NCBI GenBank assembly: GCA_024640405.1
Contig: JAHEFB010000013.1
Span: 1-64,000 of the forward strand
Direction: 5' to 3'
DNA length: 64,000 bases
Source of the DNA: Alphaproteobacteria bacterium
GTDB lineage: Bacteria > Pseudomonadota > Alphaproteobacteria > Rhizobiales > Aestuariivirgaceae
In this document: positions 1 through 8,477 of the stretch, piece after piece
How positions within the stretch are numbered: position 1 is the stretch's first letter
Layout of the letters: every line of letters begins with the position of its first letter
The notes under the pieces: model-generated
Database searches by the model: none
What the model was told of the DNA's origin: nothing
The model's input: only the letters and a program-made list of their open reading frames with translations
Translations under genes and position numbers: made by a program

Positions 1-1
1 G

Positions 2-805
2 TCGTTCGCAGCACTGACCAACCTGAACAATATTATGAAGATGGAAAGTGAACGCCCTGATGGCAAGTCCTTCGTGGCGCAACCGATCAATGATGCGAAG
101 ATCGAGTTCAGAGCGGTCAAATTTAGTTATCCCAACGCCCCTAATGCCGCATTGAATGATCTCAGCTTCAGCATACAACCTGGTGAAAAAGTTGGCATCA
201 TTGGCAAGATCGGCTCAGGCAAAACCACAATCGGTCGTTTGTTGGCAGCCCTTTATGATGTACAGGAGGGCGCAGTACTAATTGACAATATTGATATACG
301 GCAGTTCCATCCACATGAAATTCGTCGTGCTATAGGCATTGTTAACCAGGATTCAGACCTGTTCTTCGGAACATTGCGAGACAATATCCTGATGGGTAAT
401 TCCACCGCGTCAGATGAACAGATCGTCGCAGCAGCCCGTTTGGCTGGGGTTGAGGGTTTTGCGATGCGTCATCCGTCCGGCTACGACATGCCTGTTGGCG
501 AACGCGGCAGCTTTCTCTCCGGTGGTCAACGGCAAACGGTGGCATTGGCGCGGGTGCTGCTTCACAATCCGAAAGTGGTCTTTCTGGATGAGCCATCGGG
601 ATCGATAGATCTGGCCAGCGAACGTGTCTTGATAAGAAATCTTAAACAGGCACTCACTGCGGACCAGTCCATAATTCTGTCAACTCACCGCTATAGCATG
701 CTGGAACTTGTGGATCGATTGCTTATCCTCTCCGACGGCAAACTGGTGGCTGACGGACCAAAGGACAAGGTACTTGCGTCACTAAAGGCGCGGATTAAGG
801 GATAG
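2..805 (+). CDS. Type I secretion ABC transporter ATPase, 3' part (5' end outside window)
   Basis: This is the C-terminal nucleotide-binding domain of an ABC exporter. The frame is open to the window edge, so the ATG at 35 is internal and the membrane domain lies upstream. Visible motifs are Walker A GKIGSGKTT, a Q-loop in IVNQDSDLFFGTLRDN, the signature LSGGQRQ, Walker B VVFLDEPSGSID and the H-loop STHR. The run IGKIGSGKTT plus DIRQFHPHEIRR resembles the LssB/LapB class of type I secretion ATPases, which export large RTX or adhesin proteins with an HlyD-type adaptor and an outer-membrane channel. No adaptor follows downstream, so partners would be upstream. The ABC assignment is firm; the secretion subtype is inferred from motif flavour. 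Confidence 0.85.
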   Translation, partial: SFAALTNLNNIMKMESERPDGKSFVAQPINDAKIEFRAVKFSYPNAPNAALNDLSFSIQPGEKVGIIGKIGSGKTTIGRLLAALYDVQEGAVLIDNIDIRQFHPHEIRRAIGIVNQDSDLFFGTLRDNILMGNSTASDEQIVAAARLAGVEGFAMRHPSGYDMPVGERGSFLSGGQRQTVALARVLLHNPKVVFLDEPSGSIDLASERVLIRNLKQALTADQSIILSTHRYSMLELVDRLLILSDGKLVADGPKDKVLASLKARIKG

Positions 806-923
806 TTCAGGGGCGCAAAGGCCGGGTGGCTGTCTATGCCACTGGGCCGATGATCTAACACGAGAAATGCTCCGATTTGTTATTTTGTTGCTTTTTGTAA
901 ATTTGAAGCAAGTGAATCGCGGG

Positions 924-1460
924 CTAGATGTTCAGCCGTCTCCTGCGCCACCCCAGGTAACCGAAAGCACCCAGTGCTGAAATCATAAGGGGCAGGGTCG
1001 CGGGTAATGGAACGGGACTGGCAACGATTGATCCGGTTGTAACTTGCCTTATTAAAGTAGCCTCCAAGCAACTTGCTGTGGTACATAATACTTCATAGAT
1101 CGTCTGCAATGCTATTATTCCACCCGCGTTGGTCAACTTACCACCGGCAAGTGCCGCAGTAATTCTGTGTTGTGTGTTCGAACCTTCTACTGGACTTCTA
1201 AGATCTAGATTCACATCATTGCTATGATTGCCGATTGCGGAATAAATTGTTACTCCATACAACCCCCCAGTTGTCGTGACAATATTGATGTTGCTAAAAT
1301 TACCTGTGTCAGCATCGAACCCGAATGAACCTGTTGCTGTTCCGCCATCCAGGAAGGTCACACCCTCCAGATTCCAGGTCAGTGTACTTGCACAGACTTG
1401 CGACACCAATGTTACACACATTGTTACGGCAACAATCGCAACGGTGATAATGCGTTTCAA
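924..1460 (-). CDS. Secreted VPLPA-CTERM (PEP-CTERM type) sorting-signal protein
   Basis: A 178-residue protein with an N-terminal signal peptide (hydrophobic to about residue 24, ending VCAS), a Ser/Thr/Gly/Asn-rich body and a C-terminal tripartite sorting signal: VPLPAT, a hydrophobic helix and an RRRR cluster. That tail is the VPLPA-CTERM variant of PEP-CTERM signals, which an exosortase recognises and cleaves at the inner membrane. The start is TTG at 1460, preceded by GGGA with a 7-base spacer; no ATG fits the signal peptide better. It sits tail-to-tail with the ABC ATPase gene and divergently from the cyclase. No exosortase is in the window. The function of the mature domain is unknown. 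Confidence 0.8.
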   Translation of the reverse strand: MKRIITVAIVAVTMCVTLVSQVCASTLTWNLEGVTFLDGGTATGSFGFDADTGNFSNINIVTTTGGLYGVTIYSAIGNHSNDVNLDLRSPVEGSNTQHRITAALAGGKLTNAGGIIALQTIYEVLCTTASCLEATLIRQVTTGSIVASPVPLPATLPLMISALGAFGYLGWRRRRLNI

Positions 1461-1748
1461 TATATCGTCCCATTAGGCAACAAACAAAAAAATGAACCAT
1501 CGCTAGTTTCTTTCCAAAAATGTCCACATCCTGCGGCTCATGTCAATCCTGCCATATAGTACCTCCCTTTTTGAATGCTGAAATGCAAACAAATGACATC
1601 ATGCTTGCACCTCTGAAACTTTTCTTCTTTCTGTGAGGTCGTTGCAAAATTTCGAGGAGGTGTCCAACACAGCTGCAGATGGGAGATTTGTTCTTTAAGG
1701 CTATTCACAACACTGTATAACTAGATCAGGATCGGTGGATTTGCTGGT
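1461..1748. promoter_or_regulatory. Divergent intergenic region between the VPLPA-CTERM gene and the cyclase gene
   Basis: About 290 bases that must hold both divergent promoters. The stretch is AT-richer than its surroundings. I see no clear sigma-70 hexamer pair, hairpin or repeat. Calling it regulatory rests on gene orientation only. Confidence 0.35.
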
Positions 1749-3968
1749 TTGGTGATTCCGGGTTGGGAGGCAACGCTGTTAAAGAGCTTGAACAAAATAA
1801 ATTACAGCCGCCTGTTTGCGTTGATGTTACTTGTTTTGGTGATTGTTCTCCGGTTGTTTGACCCGGCACCACTTGAAACTTTGAGGCTGAAGACATTTGA
1901 CCTGTACCAGATTGCACTGGTGCCGAAACCTGTTCCCGAACAGGTCATAATCGTTGATGTCGACGAAAAGAGCCTCAATGAACTGGGCCAATGGCCATGG
2001 CCACGCCCGATTCTCGCGCGGATAATTGAGAAACTTAGCCAGAACGGCGCGATCGCTGTTGGTTTGGATATGCTGTTTCCCGAACACGATCGGACATCAC
2101 CGGCCAAAATCGCTGAGGCAGTTGAGGCATACGACAAGGAGACTGCCGCCCGATTGCGAGCAATGAAGTCAAACGACGAGGTGTTTGCCGATGCCATGGC
2201 GGGAACCCGCGTTGTGCTGGGGCAATCCGGATTTCACAAGGAATTGACGCAGTGGCATGCTGGTGAACTGAAGCGATCTGCCATTGCTCTACTTGGCCCG
2301 GATCCATCTCCGTTTCTGGATAGCTATCCGGGAATGGTACGGAACGTGCCGGAACTGGAAGCGAAAGCTAAGGGGCGGGGCATGGTCTCGATCCGACCCG
2401 AGACCGACGGTATTATCCGGAAAATGCCACTTGTGATGATGGCGCAGGACGCAATTTTGCCCTCGCTCGGTCTCGAGTTGCTGCGAGTGGCCACAGGCCA
2501 ATCGACTGTTCTAATCCGATCGGATGCCGCTGGTGTAAGTTCCCTTGCCTTGGCTGGCGTTGCAATGCCGACCGATCGCAATGCGAAAGCCTGGCTGCAC
2601 TTTCGCCCCCACAATCAAGAAATCTTTGTGTCGGCCTCTGATTTGCTGGCGGACAGGGTTGGTACCAGTATTTTTAAAGGGAAAATTATTCTTCTGGGAG
2701 CATCTGCGACCGGTCTGTTTGACTTGAAAGCAACCCCAGTTGAGGCTGCAATGCCCGGTGTAGAAGCCCATGCGCAACTCATCAATGCCATACTCAGCCA
2801 GGCGTTACTGCAACGTCCTGCCTGGGCCGACGGTCTGGAAATTAGTCTGGCTCTGTTGATTGGCTTGGTGCTGATCGCCGTGCTTCCGCGATTTGGTGCC
2901 ATTATTACAATAATCGCGGGCGGCGTAGTGGCGGCTTGTGTCGTGAGTGTTTCATGGTGGGCATTTACTTCGAAATCTCTGATATTCGACTACGCGTTCC
3001 CTTTGATGGCATCGCTTGCGGTAACGGGTGTCATGGTCACCCTGGGATACCTGCAGGAAGAAATTGATCGCAGGCGAATACGCACGGCATTCGGACAATA
3101 TCTGTCGAAGGACATGGTGGAACAGCTGACTGAGGATCCTGACAAACTGATCCTGGGCGGTGAAACCAAAGAGATGACTATCCTGTTTTCCGATGTTCGC
3201 GGTTTCACCACGATATCGGAGAAGTTCAAGTCCAATCCGCAAGGTCTTACCATGTTGATCAATTCCCTGCTCACTCCATTGTCTGAAGCTGTTGTTTCTC
3301 ACGGGGGCACGATCGATAAGTACATGGGCGACAACATAATGGCATTCTGGAATGCTCCGCTTGTAGATGATCAACACGCCTTCAACGCCTGTCTGGCTTC
3401 GCTGAACATGACGGAGCGTCTCAGACTGCTTAACGAGGAAAGAGTGGCTGCCGGTGATGAGGCGCTTGATATCGGGGTTGGAATCAACACCGGCGAGTGT
3501 GTCGTCGGCAATATGGGTTCAGATTTCCGCTTCGATTACACCGTGTTGGGAGACGCGGTAAATCTTGGCGCCCGACTGGAAGGGCAGACAAAATCCTACG
3601 GCACCAAAATTATCATAGGTAGGCTGACCGCCAATGCGGTTGAGGGCAGGCTTGCGGCGTTGCTCATTGATCGGGTCAGGGTAAAAGGTAAAAATGAGCC
3701 GGAAGACATCTACGCGCTGTTGGGCAATGAGGAAATGGCAGCCAGCAGTTCGTTTCAGAATTTGAGCACGCTGCACAAGACCATGCTGGATGCCTACTTC
3801 AAGCAGCGTTGGAAAGAGGTCAGCACAATTGCAGCGAAATGTCACGATCTGGCCAAGGAATTCGATTTTGCGGAATTCTATGAAATCTACACGAGCCGGG
3901 CCAAGGAATTTGCTGCCAACCCGCCAGATAAGGACTGGGACGGGGTAAACGACATACTGGTAAAGTAA
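1749..3968 (+). CDS. CHASE2-domain class III adenylate/guanylate cyclase
   Basis: A 739-residue membrane sensor that would make cAMP (or cGMP). An N-terminal anchor (residues ~20-38) is followed by a periplasmic CHASE2 domain (VIIVDVDEKSLNELGQWPWPR onward, ~45-340), a cluster of membrane helices (~355-430) and a class III cyclase domain (~470-640). The two metal-binding aspartates lie in FSDVRGF (~481) and DKYMGDN (~525), and the later segment YTVLGDAVNLGARLE holds the conserved Asn and Arg, so the catalytic domain looks intact. The track start is TTG 1749; a GGGAGG at 1765-1770 suggests the true start could lie slightly downstream (for example TTG 1788). The ligand is unknown and cannot be read from the sequence. 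Confidence 0.88.
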   Translation: MVIPGWEATLLKSLNKINYSRLFALMLLVLVIVLRLFDPAPLETLRLKTFDLYQIALVPKPVPEQVIIVDVDEKSLNELGQWPWPRPILARIIEKLSQNGAIAVGLDMLFPEHDRTSPAKIAEAVEAYDKETAARLRAMKSNDEVFADAMAGTRVVLGQSGFHKELTQWHAGELKRSAIALLGPDPSPFLDSYPGMVRNVPELEAKAKGRGMVSIRPETDGIIRKMPLVMMAQDAILPSLGLELLRVATGQSTVLIRSDAAGVSSLALAGVAMPTDRNAKAWLHFRPHNQEIFVSASDLLADRVGTSIFKGKIILLGASATGLFDLKATPVEAAMPGVEAHAQLINAILSQALLQRPAWADGLEISLALLIGLVLIAVLPRFGAIITIIAGGVVAACVVSVSWWAFTSKSLIFDYAFPLMASLAVTGVMVTLGYLQEEIDRRRIRTAFGQYLSKDMVEQLTEDPDKLILGGETKEMTILFSDVRGFTTISEKFKSNPQGLTMLINSLLTPLSEAVVSHGGTIDKYMGDNIMAFWNAPLVDDQHAFNACLASLNMTERLRLLNEERVAAGDEALDIGVGINTGECVVGNMGSDFRFDYTVLGDAVNLGARLEGQTKSYGTKIIIGRLTANAVEGRLAALLIDRVRVKGKNEPEDIYALLGNEEMAASSSFQNLSTLHKTMLDAYFKQRWKEVSTIAAKCHDLAKEFDFAEFYEIYTSRAKEFAANPPDKDWDGVNDILVK

Positions 3969-4155
3969 GTTGCAGATCGCCGATTAGCCGTTGAGTATAA
4001 AAATGCAGGTGAGGTCCAACGTAAACGATATCAATGGCACCACCGCTACGGTGATTTCCCGATTCTTAACGGTAATGCAAAAAACCGAACGGTAAATCCC
4101 ACGGATTGTTACTTCCTTTGCTGCACACTGCCTGATGACAGGGAGTGGCGGCGAC

Positions 4156-4389
4156 ATGAAAAACACTATCAACAGGAGTGCAATTGACAGGTTGCGCTCA
4201 ATACAAACGGCGGAACAGTATCTGATTGCCAGAACCCACGCTGAACTCGACCGGGCAGCGGTGAAACCGGCTGCTTTGGCCTTTGGTCAACCAATTTACA
4301 AGTCTGCTTTGGCTATTGGAGTGACGGTTGCTGTGGTGTGGGTATTGCAGATCGGTTTCATCAGGGAAATGCTGACAGTTACGGTCTAA
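4156..4389 (+). CDS. Small single-pass membrane protein, hypothetical
   Basis: A 77-residue product starting at ATG 4156 (GGGAG ten bases upstream) rather than the track's 4135. Residues ~50-70 (ALAIGVTVAVVWVLQIGF) form one hydrophobic helix; the N-terminal half is charged and soluble. I do not recognise a family. Its stop codon lies inside a 35-base palindrome. The short length and lack of family make the call tentative. Confidence 0.45.
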   Translation: MKNTINRSAIDRLRSIQTAEQYLIARTHAELDRAAVKPAALAFGQPIYKSALAIGVTVAVVWVLQIGFIREMLTVTV

Positions 4390-4420
4390 AACGTCTGCAG
4401 TTAACTGCAACACGTTTTAG
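4386..4420. repeat. 35-base near-perfect palindrome overlapping the stop of the small membrane protein
   Basis: CTAAAACGT pairs with ACGTTTTAG and encloses TGCAGTTAACTGCA, itself a perfect palindrome; only one to two central-flank bases are unpaired. No T-tract follows, so it is not a textbook terminator. It could be a dispersed palindromic element, an operator or an mRNA 3' hairpin. Confidence 0.65.
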
Positions 4421-4446
4421 CGGCCAACTTGTACTAGAAGGCGGCC

Positions 4447-4677
4447 ATGGCCGAACATGGATTGGCCCGGCATGAATTGGCGTTCATGTATTTCTCAGGG
4501 GCAGGCGTACCGCAAGACCCGGTGCAGGCTTGCAACTGGTTGATGATCGCGGAATTGCAGGTCAGTAATTTGCGGCTGGCTGGAAACAAGCTGCAACCGT
4601 GTTGCGCTTCAACGAGCCGTCACACAAAATACGCTGATTGTCCGGTAACCTGTGCGTGTTATACCAGATCTCAGTAA
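4447..4677 (+). pseudogene. Decayed Sel1-repeat fragment
   Basis: The first ~35 codons read as one Sel1 repeat: GLARHELAFMYFSGAGVPQD followed by PVQACNWLMIAELQ. After this the frame loses all resemblance to Sel1 and ends in Cys-rich sequence that looks non-coding. Sel1 proteins normally carry several repeats and a signal peptide; both are absent. I read it as a remnant, not a functional gene. Intact Sel1 proteins occur elsewhere in the window (51.7 and 63.2 kb). Confidence 0.6.
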
Positions 4678-4761
4678 CAGCGGCTCATTTCATGGGATCA
4701 TAGCGGTTCACTCGGGCAAGCACTGCAACGCACCTGATGAACATCTATGACCCACCCGACG

Positions 4762-4814
4762 GGTCAGATGAGTATGGTTTTTGATTGAACCAATCAAAAA
4801 CCATTAAACTGACC
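4762..4814. repeat. Dispersed palindromic repeat, copy 1
   Basis: A 14-bp perfect stem (ATGGTTTTTGATTG, loop AAC, CAATCAAAAACCAT) is framed by a second outer stem GGTCAG...CTGACC. The same design, with core TTTTGATTGAAYCAATCAAAA, recurs at 16201-16248, so it is a repeated element rather than a one-off hairpin. It lies in the ~320-base gap before mgtE. Confidence 0.75.
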
Positions 4815-4865
4815 GATACATAAGTACTGGAGCGATTTTACCGCCAGCTGCGTTGCCCGCCACTT

Positions 4866-4881
4866 GTGGTACACGTACCAC
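4866..4881. promoter_or_regulatory. Candidate operator palindrome upstream of mgtE
   Basis: GTGGTAC-AC-GTACCAC is a 7-bp dyad with a 2-base centre, about 115 bases before the mgtE start. It is the strongest dyad between the repeat and the gene. Its size fits a dimeric transcription factor site, but no regulator is known to me for it. I saw no Mg-sensing riboswitch fold. Confidence 0.4.
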
Positions 4882-4995
4882 GGCGCGACACGCACCTTGC
4901 CGGCGGAATAAATCGTTCCGGTGAAATGGGTCGCTGTTACTGCGATCTGGTATTATGTATCTACATGACAGACTCAGACAGGACTTGAGAACGCA

Positions 4996-6375
4996 ATGCC
5001 GGAACTGGTGGACGAGTTGGGCATACATGATGAAGACGGTGCCTTGCGTGCCGAATATGTGCGTGCCGTTGCCGATAGTCTTCAACAGGCCGATGCACGC
5101 CGGTTGCGCAAACTGGTCAAGGAACTGCACGTAGCTGACATCGCTGACCTGATCGAGTTTCTGCCTGCAGACGAGCGAATCCAGTTTATCGAGATGCAGG
5201 GCCGGACGTTCAATTTCGAAGTATTGCCTGAACTCGATGAGTCCCTGCGCGACGAGCTTATGGAGGCGCTCCCGAACCAGTTCATCTCTTCTGCCGTTCG
5301 CAAACTCGATACCGATGACGCCCTTTACCTCATCGAGGATATGGATGAGGAGGATCAACAGGAAATCCTCTCCAAGGTCTCGCGCGAAGACCGGACTGCA
5401 CTGGCCAGGGGGCTTGAGTATCCTGAATATTCAGCTGGGCGCCTGATGCAGACCAGCTTTGTTGCAGTGCCGTCGTTTTGGTCGGTGGGGCAGACCATTG
5501 ATTACATGCGCAATGAAGAAGATCTGCCGGAGGACTTCATAGAAATCTACATCGTTGATCCGATGTTTCACACGGTTGGCTTCGTGCCGGTGAGTCTGGT
5601 TTTGCGGCATCCCAGATCACAGCAGATATCGGAAATTATGCGCGAACATGAGGTCGTCTTTAATGTGACAGACGAGCAAGACGACGTGGCCTACAAATTT
5701 GAACAGTATCACCTTGGTTCAGCCGCTGTCGTTGATGATAATGACAGGCTGGTTGGCTCCATAACCATTGATGACATTGTTAATGTTATCCAGGAAGAAG
5801 CCAGCGAAGACATCCTGCGTCTGGGCGGCGTGGGTGATGAAGAAATTACCGATACGATCTGGACTACGACGCAGTCGCGGTTTGGCTGGCTGGCGCTCAA
5901 TCTGCTGACCGCCGTATTGGCGTCGTGGGTTATTTCGCTGTTCGACGCCTCCATTGAACAGATGGTGGCATTGGCAATCCTGATGCCCATTGTTGCTTCG
6001 ATGGGCGGCAATGCAGGTACCCAGACCATGACTGTTGCCGTCAGGGCGATTGCCCAGAGAAACCTTGGTCCGGTAAACGCGGTTCGCGTCGTGATACGCG
6101 AAAGTACCGTTGGTATTCTGAATGGCCTGGCCTTCGCCATCATCATGGGGTTGTTTGCCTGGTGGTGGTTTGGCTCCGATCAGTTGGGTCTGGTAATAGC
6201 GGCGGCGATGGTCATCAATATGTTTGCCGCTGCACTGGCCGGTATACTGATACCACTTGCTCTGGATCACTTCGAAGTCGATCCTGCAATCGCCTCCGGG
6301 GTGTTCGTAACAACCGTCACGGATGTTGTCGGGTTCTTTGCGTTTCTCGGTTTGGCCGCCTGGTGGTTGTTGTAG
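4996..6375 (+). CDS. mgtE: MgtE-type magnesium transporter
   Basis: A 459-residue Mg2+ channel/transporter of the inner membrane. The order of parts is typical: an acidic helical N-domain (to ~135), a pair of CBS domains (~145-275) ending in NVIQEEASEDILRLGGV, and a C-terminal block of about five membrane helices (~293-459). The conserved pore-region run PIVASMGGNAGTQTMTV is present. In the family, cytosolic Mg2+ bound by the N and CBS domains closes the pore. ATG 4996 is used because an in-frame stop lies just upstream. It is flanked upstream by a repeat and an operator-like dyad and appears monocistronic. Confidence 0.95.
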   Translation: MPELVDELGIHDEDGALRAEYVRAVADSLQQADARRLRKLVKELHVADIADLIEFLPADERIQFIEMQGRTFNFEVLPELDESLRDELMEALPNQFISSAVRKLDTDDALYLIEDMDEEDQQEILSKVSREDRTALARGLEYPEYSAGRLMQTSFVAVPSFWSVGQTIDYMRNEEDLPEDFIEIYIVDPMFHTVGFVPVSLVLRHPRSQQISEIMREHEVVFNVTDEQDDVAYKFEQYHLGSAAVVDDNDRLVGSITIDDIVNVIQEEASEDILRLGGVGDEEITDTIWTTTQSRFGWLALNLLTAVLASWVISLFDASIEQMVALAILMPIVASMGGNAGTQTMTVAVRAIAQRNLGPVNAVRVVIRESTVGILNGLAFAIIMGLFAWWWFGSDQLGLVIAAAMVINMFAAALAGILIPLALDHFEVDPAIASGVFVTTVTDVVGFFAFLGLAAWWLL

Positions 6376-6412
6376 GCGTGGCAGTCAGCGGAAACAGTAT
6401 GCCGGCGGGAAA

Positions 6413-6907
6413 TCAAACCACCCACCAGGCTTTCACCCTGGATGCATAACCTGACCATTGTTCGCCAAATTTCCGTTCGAGATGCGCTTGTTCGCGCACA
6501 ACTGCGAGATGGTGAGTTGCAATTATCGCAATTGGTGTGGCGATAACCAGCCATCCGTTCTGCAATACCAGCCCCAAACCCAGTGTTGCGACTGAATTGC
6601 CCACATAAATCGGATTGCGCATTAGAGCAAAAGGGCCCGTTGTTACAAGACGATCAGCAGCTCTATGAGGCAGTATATTGGTGCGTGCCGAGGCCATTGT
6701 CACCATGGCCCAAACATCCAGCACAATTCCAAACGTCAGGACCGCGTAACCGGGTGTTTTAAAGTTGGCAACCAGTCCAAGTGGATAAGTGTGCTGCATA
6801 AGCAATCCGAGGACAACAAGCCCGCCAAATATCATCGGCGGCCACGGCAGTGTGTTCGGGGTTTCATTCGCCATTGCTGGTTGCTTTCTCGTGGTTTTCC
6901 CAGTCAT
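6413..6907 (-). CDS. Isoprenylcysteine carboxyl methyltransferase / phospholipid methyltransferase family membrane protein
   Basis: A small membrane methyltransferase-like protein. The track ORF is over-extended; ATG 6907 (164 residues) or 6874 (151) gives the usual family length and leaves space before the divergent reductase. Hydrophobic helices run from MIFGGLVVLGLLM onward, and the C-terminal family pattern is visible: LVTTGPFALMRNPIYVGN followed by HLAVVREQAHLERKFGEQW..Y, which in the ICMT/PEMT fold forms the SAM pocket. The substrate cannot be inferred; bacterial members act on lipids or are uncharacterised. Confidence 0.8.
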   Translation of the reverse strand: MTGKTTRKQPAMANETPNTLPWPPMIFGGLVVLGLLMQHTYPLGLVANFKTPGYAVLTFGIVLDVWAMVTMASARTNILPHRAADRLVTTGPFALMRNPIYVGNSVATLGLGLVLQNGWLVIATPIAIIATHHLAVVREQAHLERKFGEQWSGYASRVKAWWVV

Positions 6908-6951
6908 GATGAAGGCAGTAATCTCTAAAAAGCAAAGAGGCATTAGGGCAC

Positions 6952-7782
6952 ATGAGAACTGTATCGGCGAATGGAGCCAACATTCCGGCAATTGGCCTTG
7001 GAACCTGGGAGTTGCGGGGCCAACAATGCGCTGAACTGGTCTCCGCAGCACTTCAGAATGGGTATACCCACGTGGATACGGCGCAGATGTATCAGAACGA
7101 GGCCGCGGTGGGCGAAGGTGTCAGGGCCTCTGGTGTAAATCGGGATCAACTGTTTCTTACTACCAAGGTTTGGCCGGACAACTTCTCAAGCGATGATTTT
7201 GCCCGTGCGGTTGACGAACGGCTTGAGTTGTTGGATTGCGGGACTGTCGATTTACTGCTGTTGCACTGGCCGTCCCGTGTCGTGCCGATGGCGGAGACTA
7301 TCACAGCGTTGAACAAGGCCAAGCAGGCCGGTTTGACCCGTCACATCGGTATCTCCAACTTCACCGTGCAGCAAGTAGATGAAGCAGTGGCGCTTTCAGA
7401 TGAACCGCTGGTATGCAATCAGGTTGAATTTCACCCGTTATTGAACCAGGACAAGGTGCGCGCAGCCTGTTCGCGCCACGGGCTTGCGGTCACCGCTTAT
7501 TGTCCCATCGCGCGGAACAAGGTAGCGGCCGAGCCGATGATTACGGAAATTGCCCAGCGCCATGAAGTCAGCCCCGCGCAAATTGCCCTGGCCTGGCTGG
7601 CCGGGCACGGTGATGTCATTTCAATCCCGCGTTCTTCCAAGCCCGACAGACTTGCAGATAACCTGAAAGCACTGGAAATTTCCCTCAATCAGGCGGAGAT
7701 GGACGAGATTAGCGGTTTGGCGTCCCGCAATATCAGGCTGGTGGATCCGGAAAGTGTCAGACCGGACTGGGATCTGGTGTAG
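6952..7782 (+). CDS. Aldo/keto reductase (2,5-diketo-D-gluconate reductase-like)
   Basis: A 276-residue NAD(P)H-dependent carbonyl reductase with a TIM-barrel fold. The catalytic tetrad is visible: Asp and Tyr in HVDTAQMY, Lys in TTKVW, His in LLLHWP. Family signatures HIGISNFTVQQV, NQVEFHPLLNQ and the C-terminal SIPRSSKPDRLADN cofactor loop are intact. It is divergent from the methyltransferase gene with ~44 bases between starts, so the promoters are packed together. The physiological substrate is unknown; small aldehydes or keto-sugars are typical. Confidence 0.92.
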   Translation: MRTVSANGANIPAIGLGTWELRGQQCAELVSAALQNGYTHVDTAQMYQNEAAVGEGVRASGVNRDQLFLTTKVWPDNFSSDDFARAVDERLELLDCGTVDLLLLHWPSRVVPMAETITALNKAKQAGLTRHIGISNFTVQQVDEAVALSDEPLVCNQVEFHPLLNQDKVRAACSRHGLAVTAYCPIARNKVAAEPMITEIAQRHEVSPAQIALAWLAGHGDVISIPRSSKPDRLADNLKALEISLNQAEMDEISGLASRNIRLVDPESVRPDWDLV

Positions 7783-7823
7783 GGCAACCCTGAAATTTAA
7801 GGCTTCACTGAACTCTGCCCGCT

Positions 7824-8306
7824 TCAGGCTGCCTGGTTCTGGCTCAGGCCCCAACCCTTTGATGTCCCGCCCATTTTCTGGGCCCAGGTCTGGAGTGTGG
7901 CCTCAACAGTATGAATTTCCTGAGGAACAGGGGCCATGCTGAGCGTGACTGCAACCTGCCATACACCGTCGCCTACCATTTTAGATTCGGCGGACAAGCA
8001 GTTGTCTGCGTGCCGCGAAATTTCCATGATTTCGTTGACCGAACCCTGGTTTGGAAGTTCAGCAAAAAATTGTATGCCAACCTGTTCCACATGGGCCTGC
8101 GGAATGCTTGATTGTGTTGCGATGGTTAGAGAGCCGGAAACAGGTGAGTCCTGCCGAGGTATTGTCGTTGCCGGTTGAGTGGCTGTTGCCAGACCAATGC
8201 GCGCCAGATTGGCGGTGGTATTTATCACACTGCCCTGATCTGCAATGTCCGAGGTTTTTTCGCGCGACATTACGTCCCGCAGTTTACCGAATAGACTTTC
8301 ACCCAT
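7824..8306 (-). CDS. RraB-like domain protein (possible regulator of RNase E), hypothetical
   Basis: A 160-residue soluble protein. The N-terminal third (MGESLFGKLRDVMSREK) resembles a short amphipathic lead; residues ~75-155 read V..QFFAEL, WQVAVTLSMAPVPQEIHTVEATL, AQKMGGTSKGWG. The last part matches the pattern of the RraB fold (a W..V..m.P....i..iE..L...A...GG...GWG run). RraB inhibits RNase E in gammaproteobacteria; whether this one does so is unknown. It converges on the reductase and is divergent from the rhodanese. Confidence 0.5.
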   Translation of the reverse strand: MGESLFGKLRDVMSREKTSDIADQGSVINTTANLARIGLATATQPATTIPRQDSPVSGSLTIATQSSIPQAHVEQVGIQFFAELPNQGSVNEIMEISRHADNCLSAESKMVGDGVWQVAVTLSMAPVPQEIHTVEATLQTWAQKMGGTSKGWGLSQNQAA

Positions 8307-8477
8307 GTTCTACCGATCCCACATAACTGAAAATTTGAGTGCGGAAACCATAACGGGTTTTGACTAACGAAAGGTTGCGGAACGGTCGGTCGACTATCGT
8401 CGGGGCTTGACCCATCCGGTCTATCGATATGAAACTGCAGTTGATTTGAAGCGACTCAGCACGGGAACACACAGGTC

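Noticed and set aside
4815-4995. Magnesium riboswitch (M-box) in the mgtE leader
   Set aside because: I could not find the conserved M-box stems; only a simple dyad is evident.
4804-5358. 184-residue minus-strand ORF over the mgtE leader and start
   Set aside because: Mostly antisense to mgtE; the part in the leader overlaps the repeat and dyad and has no family.
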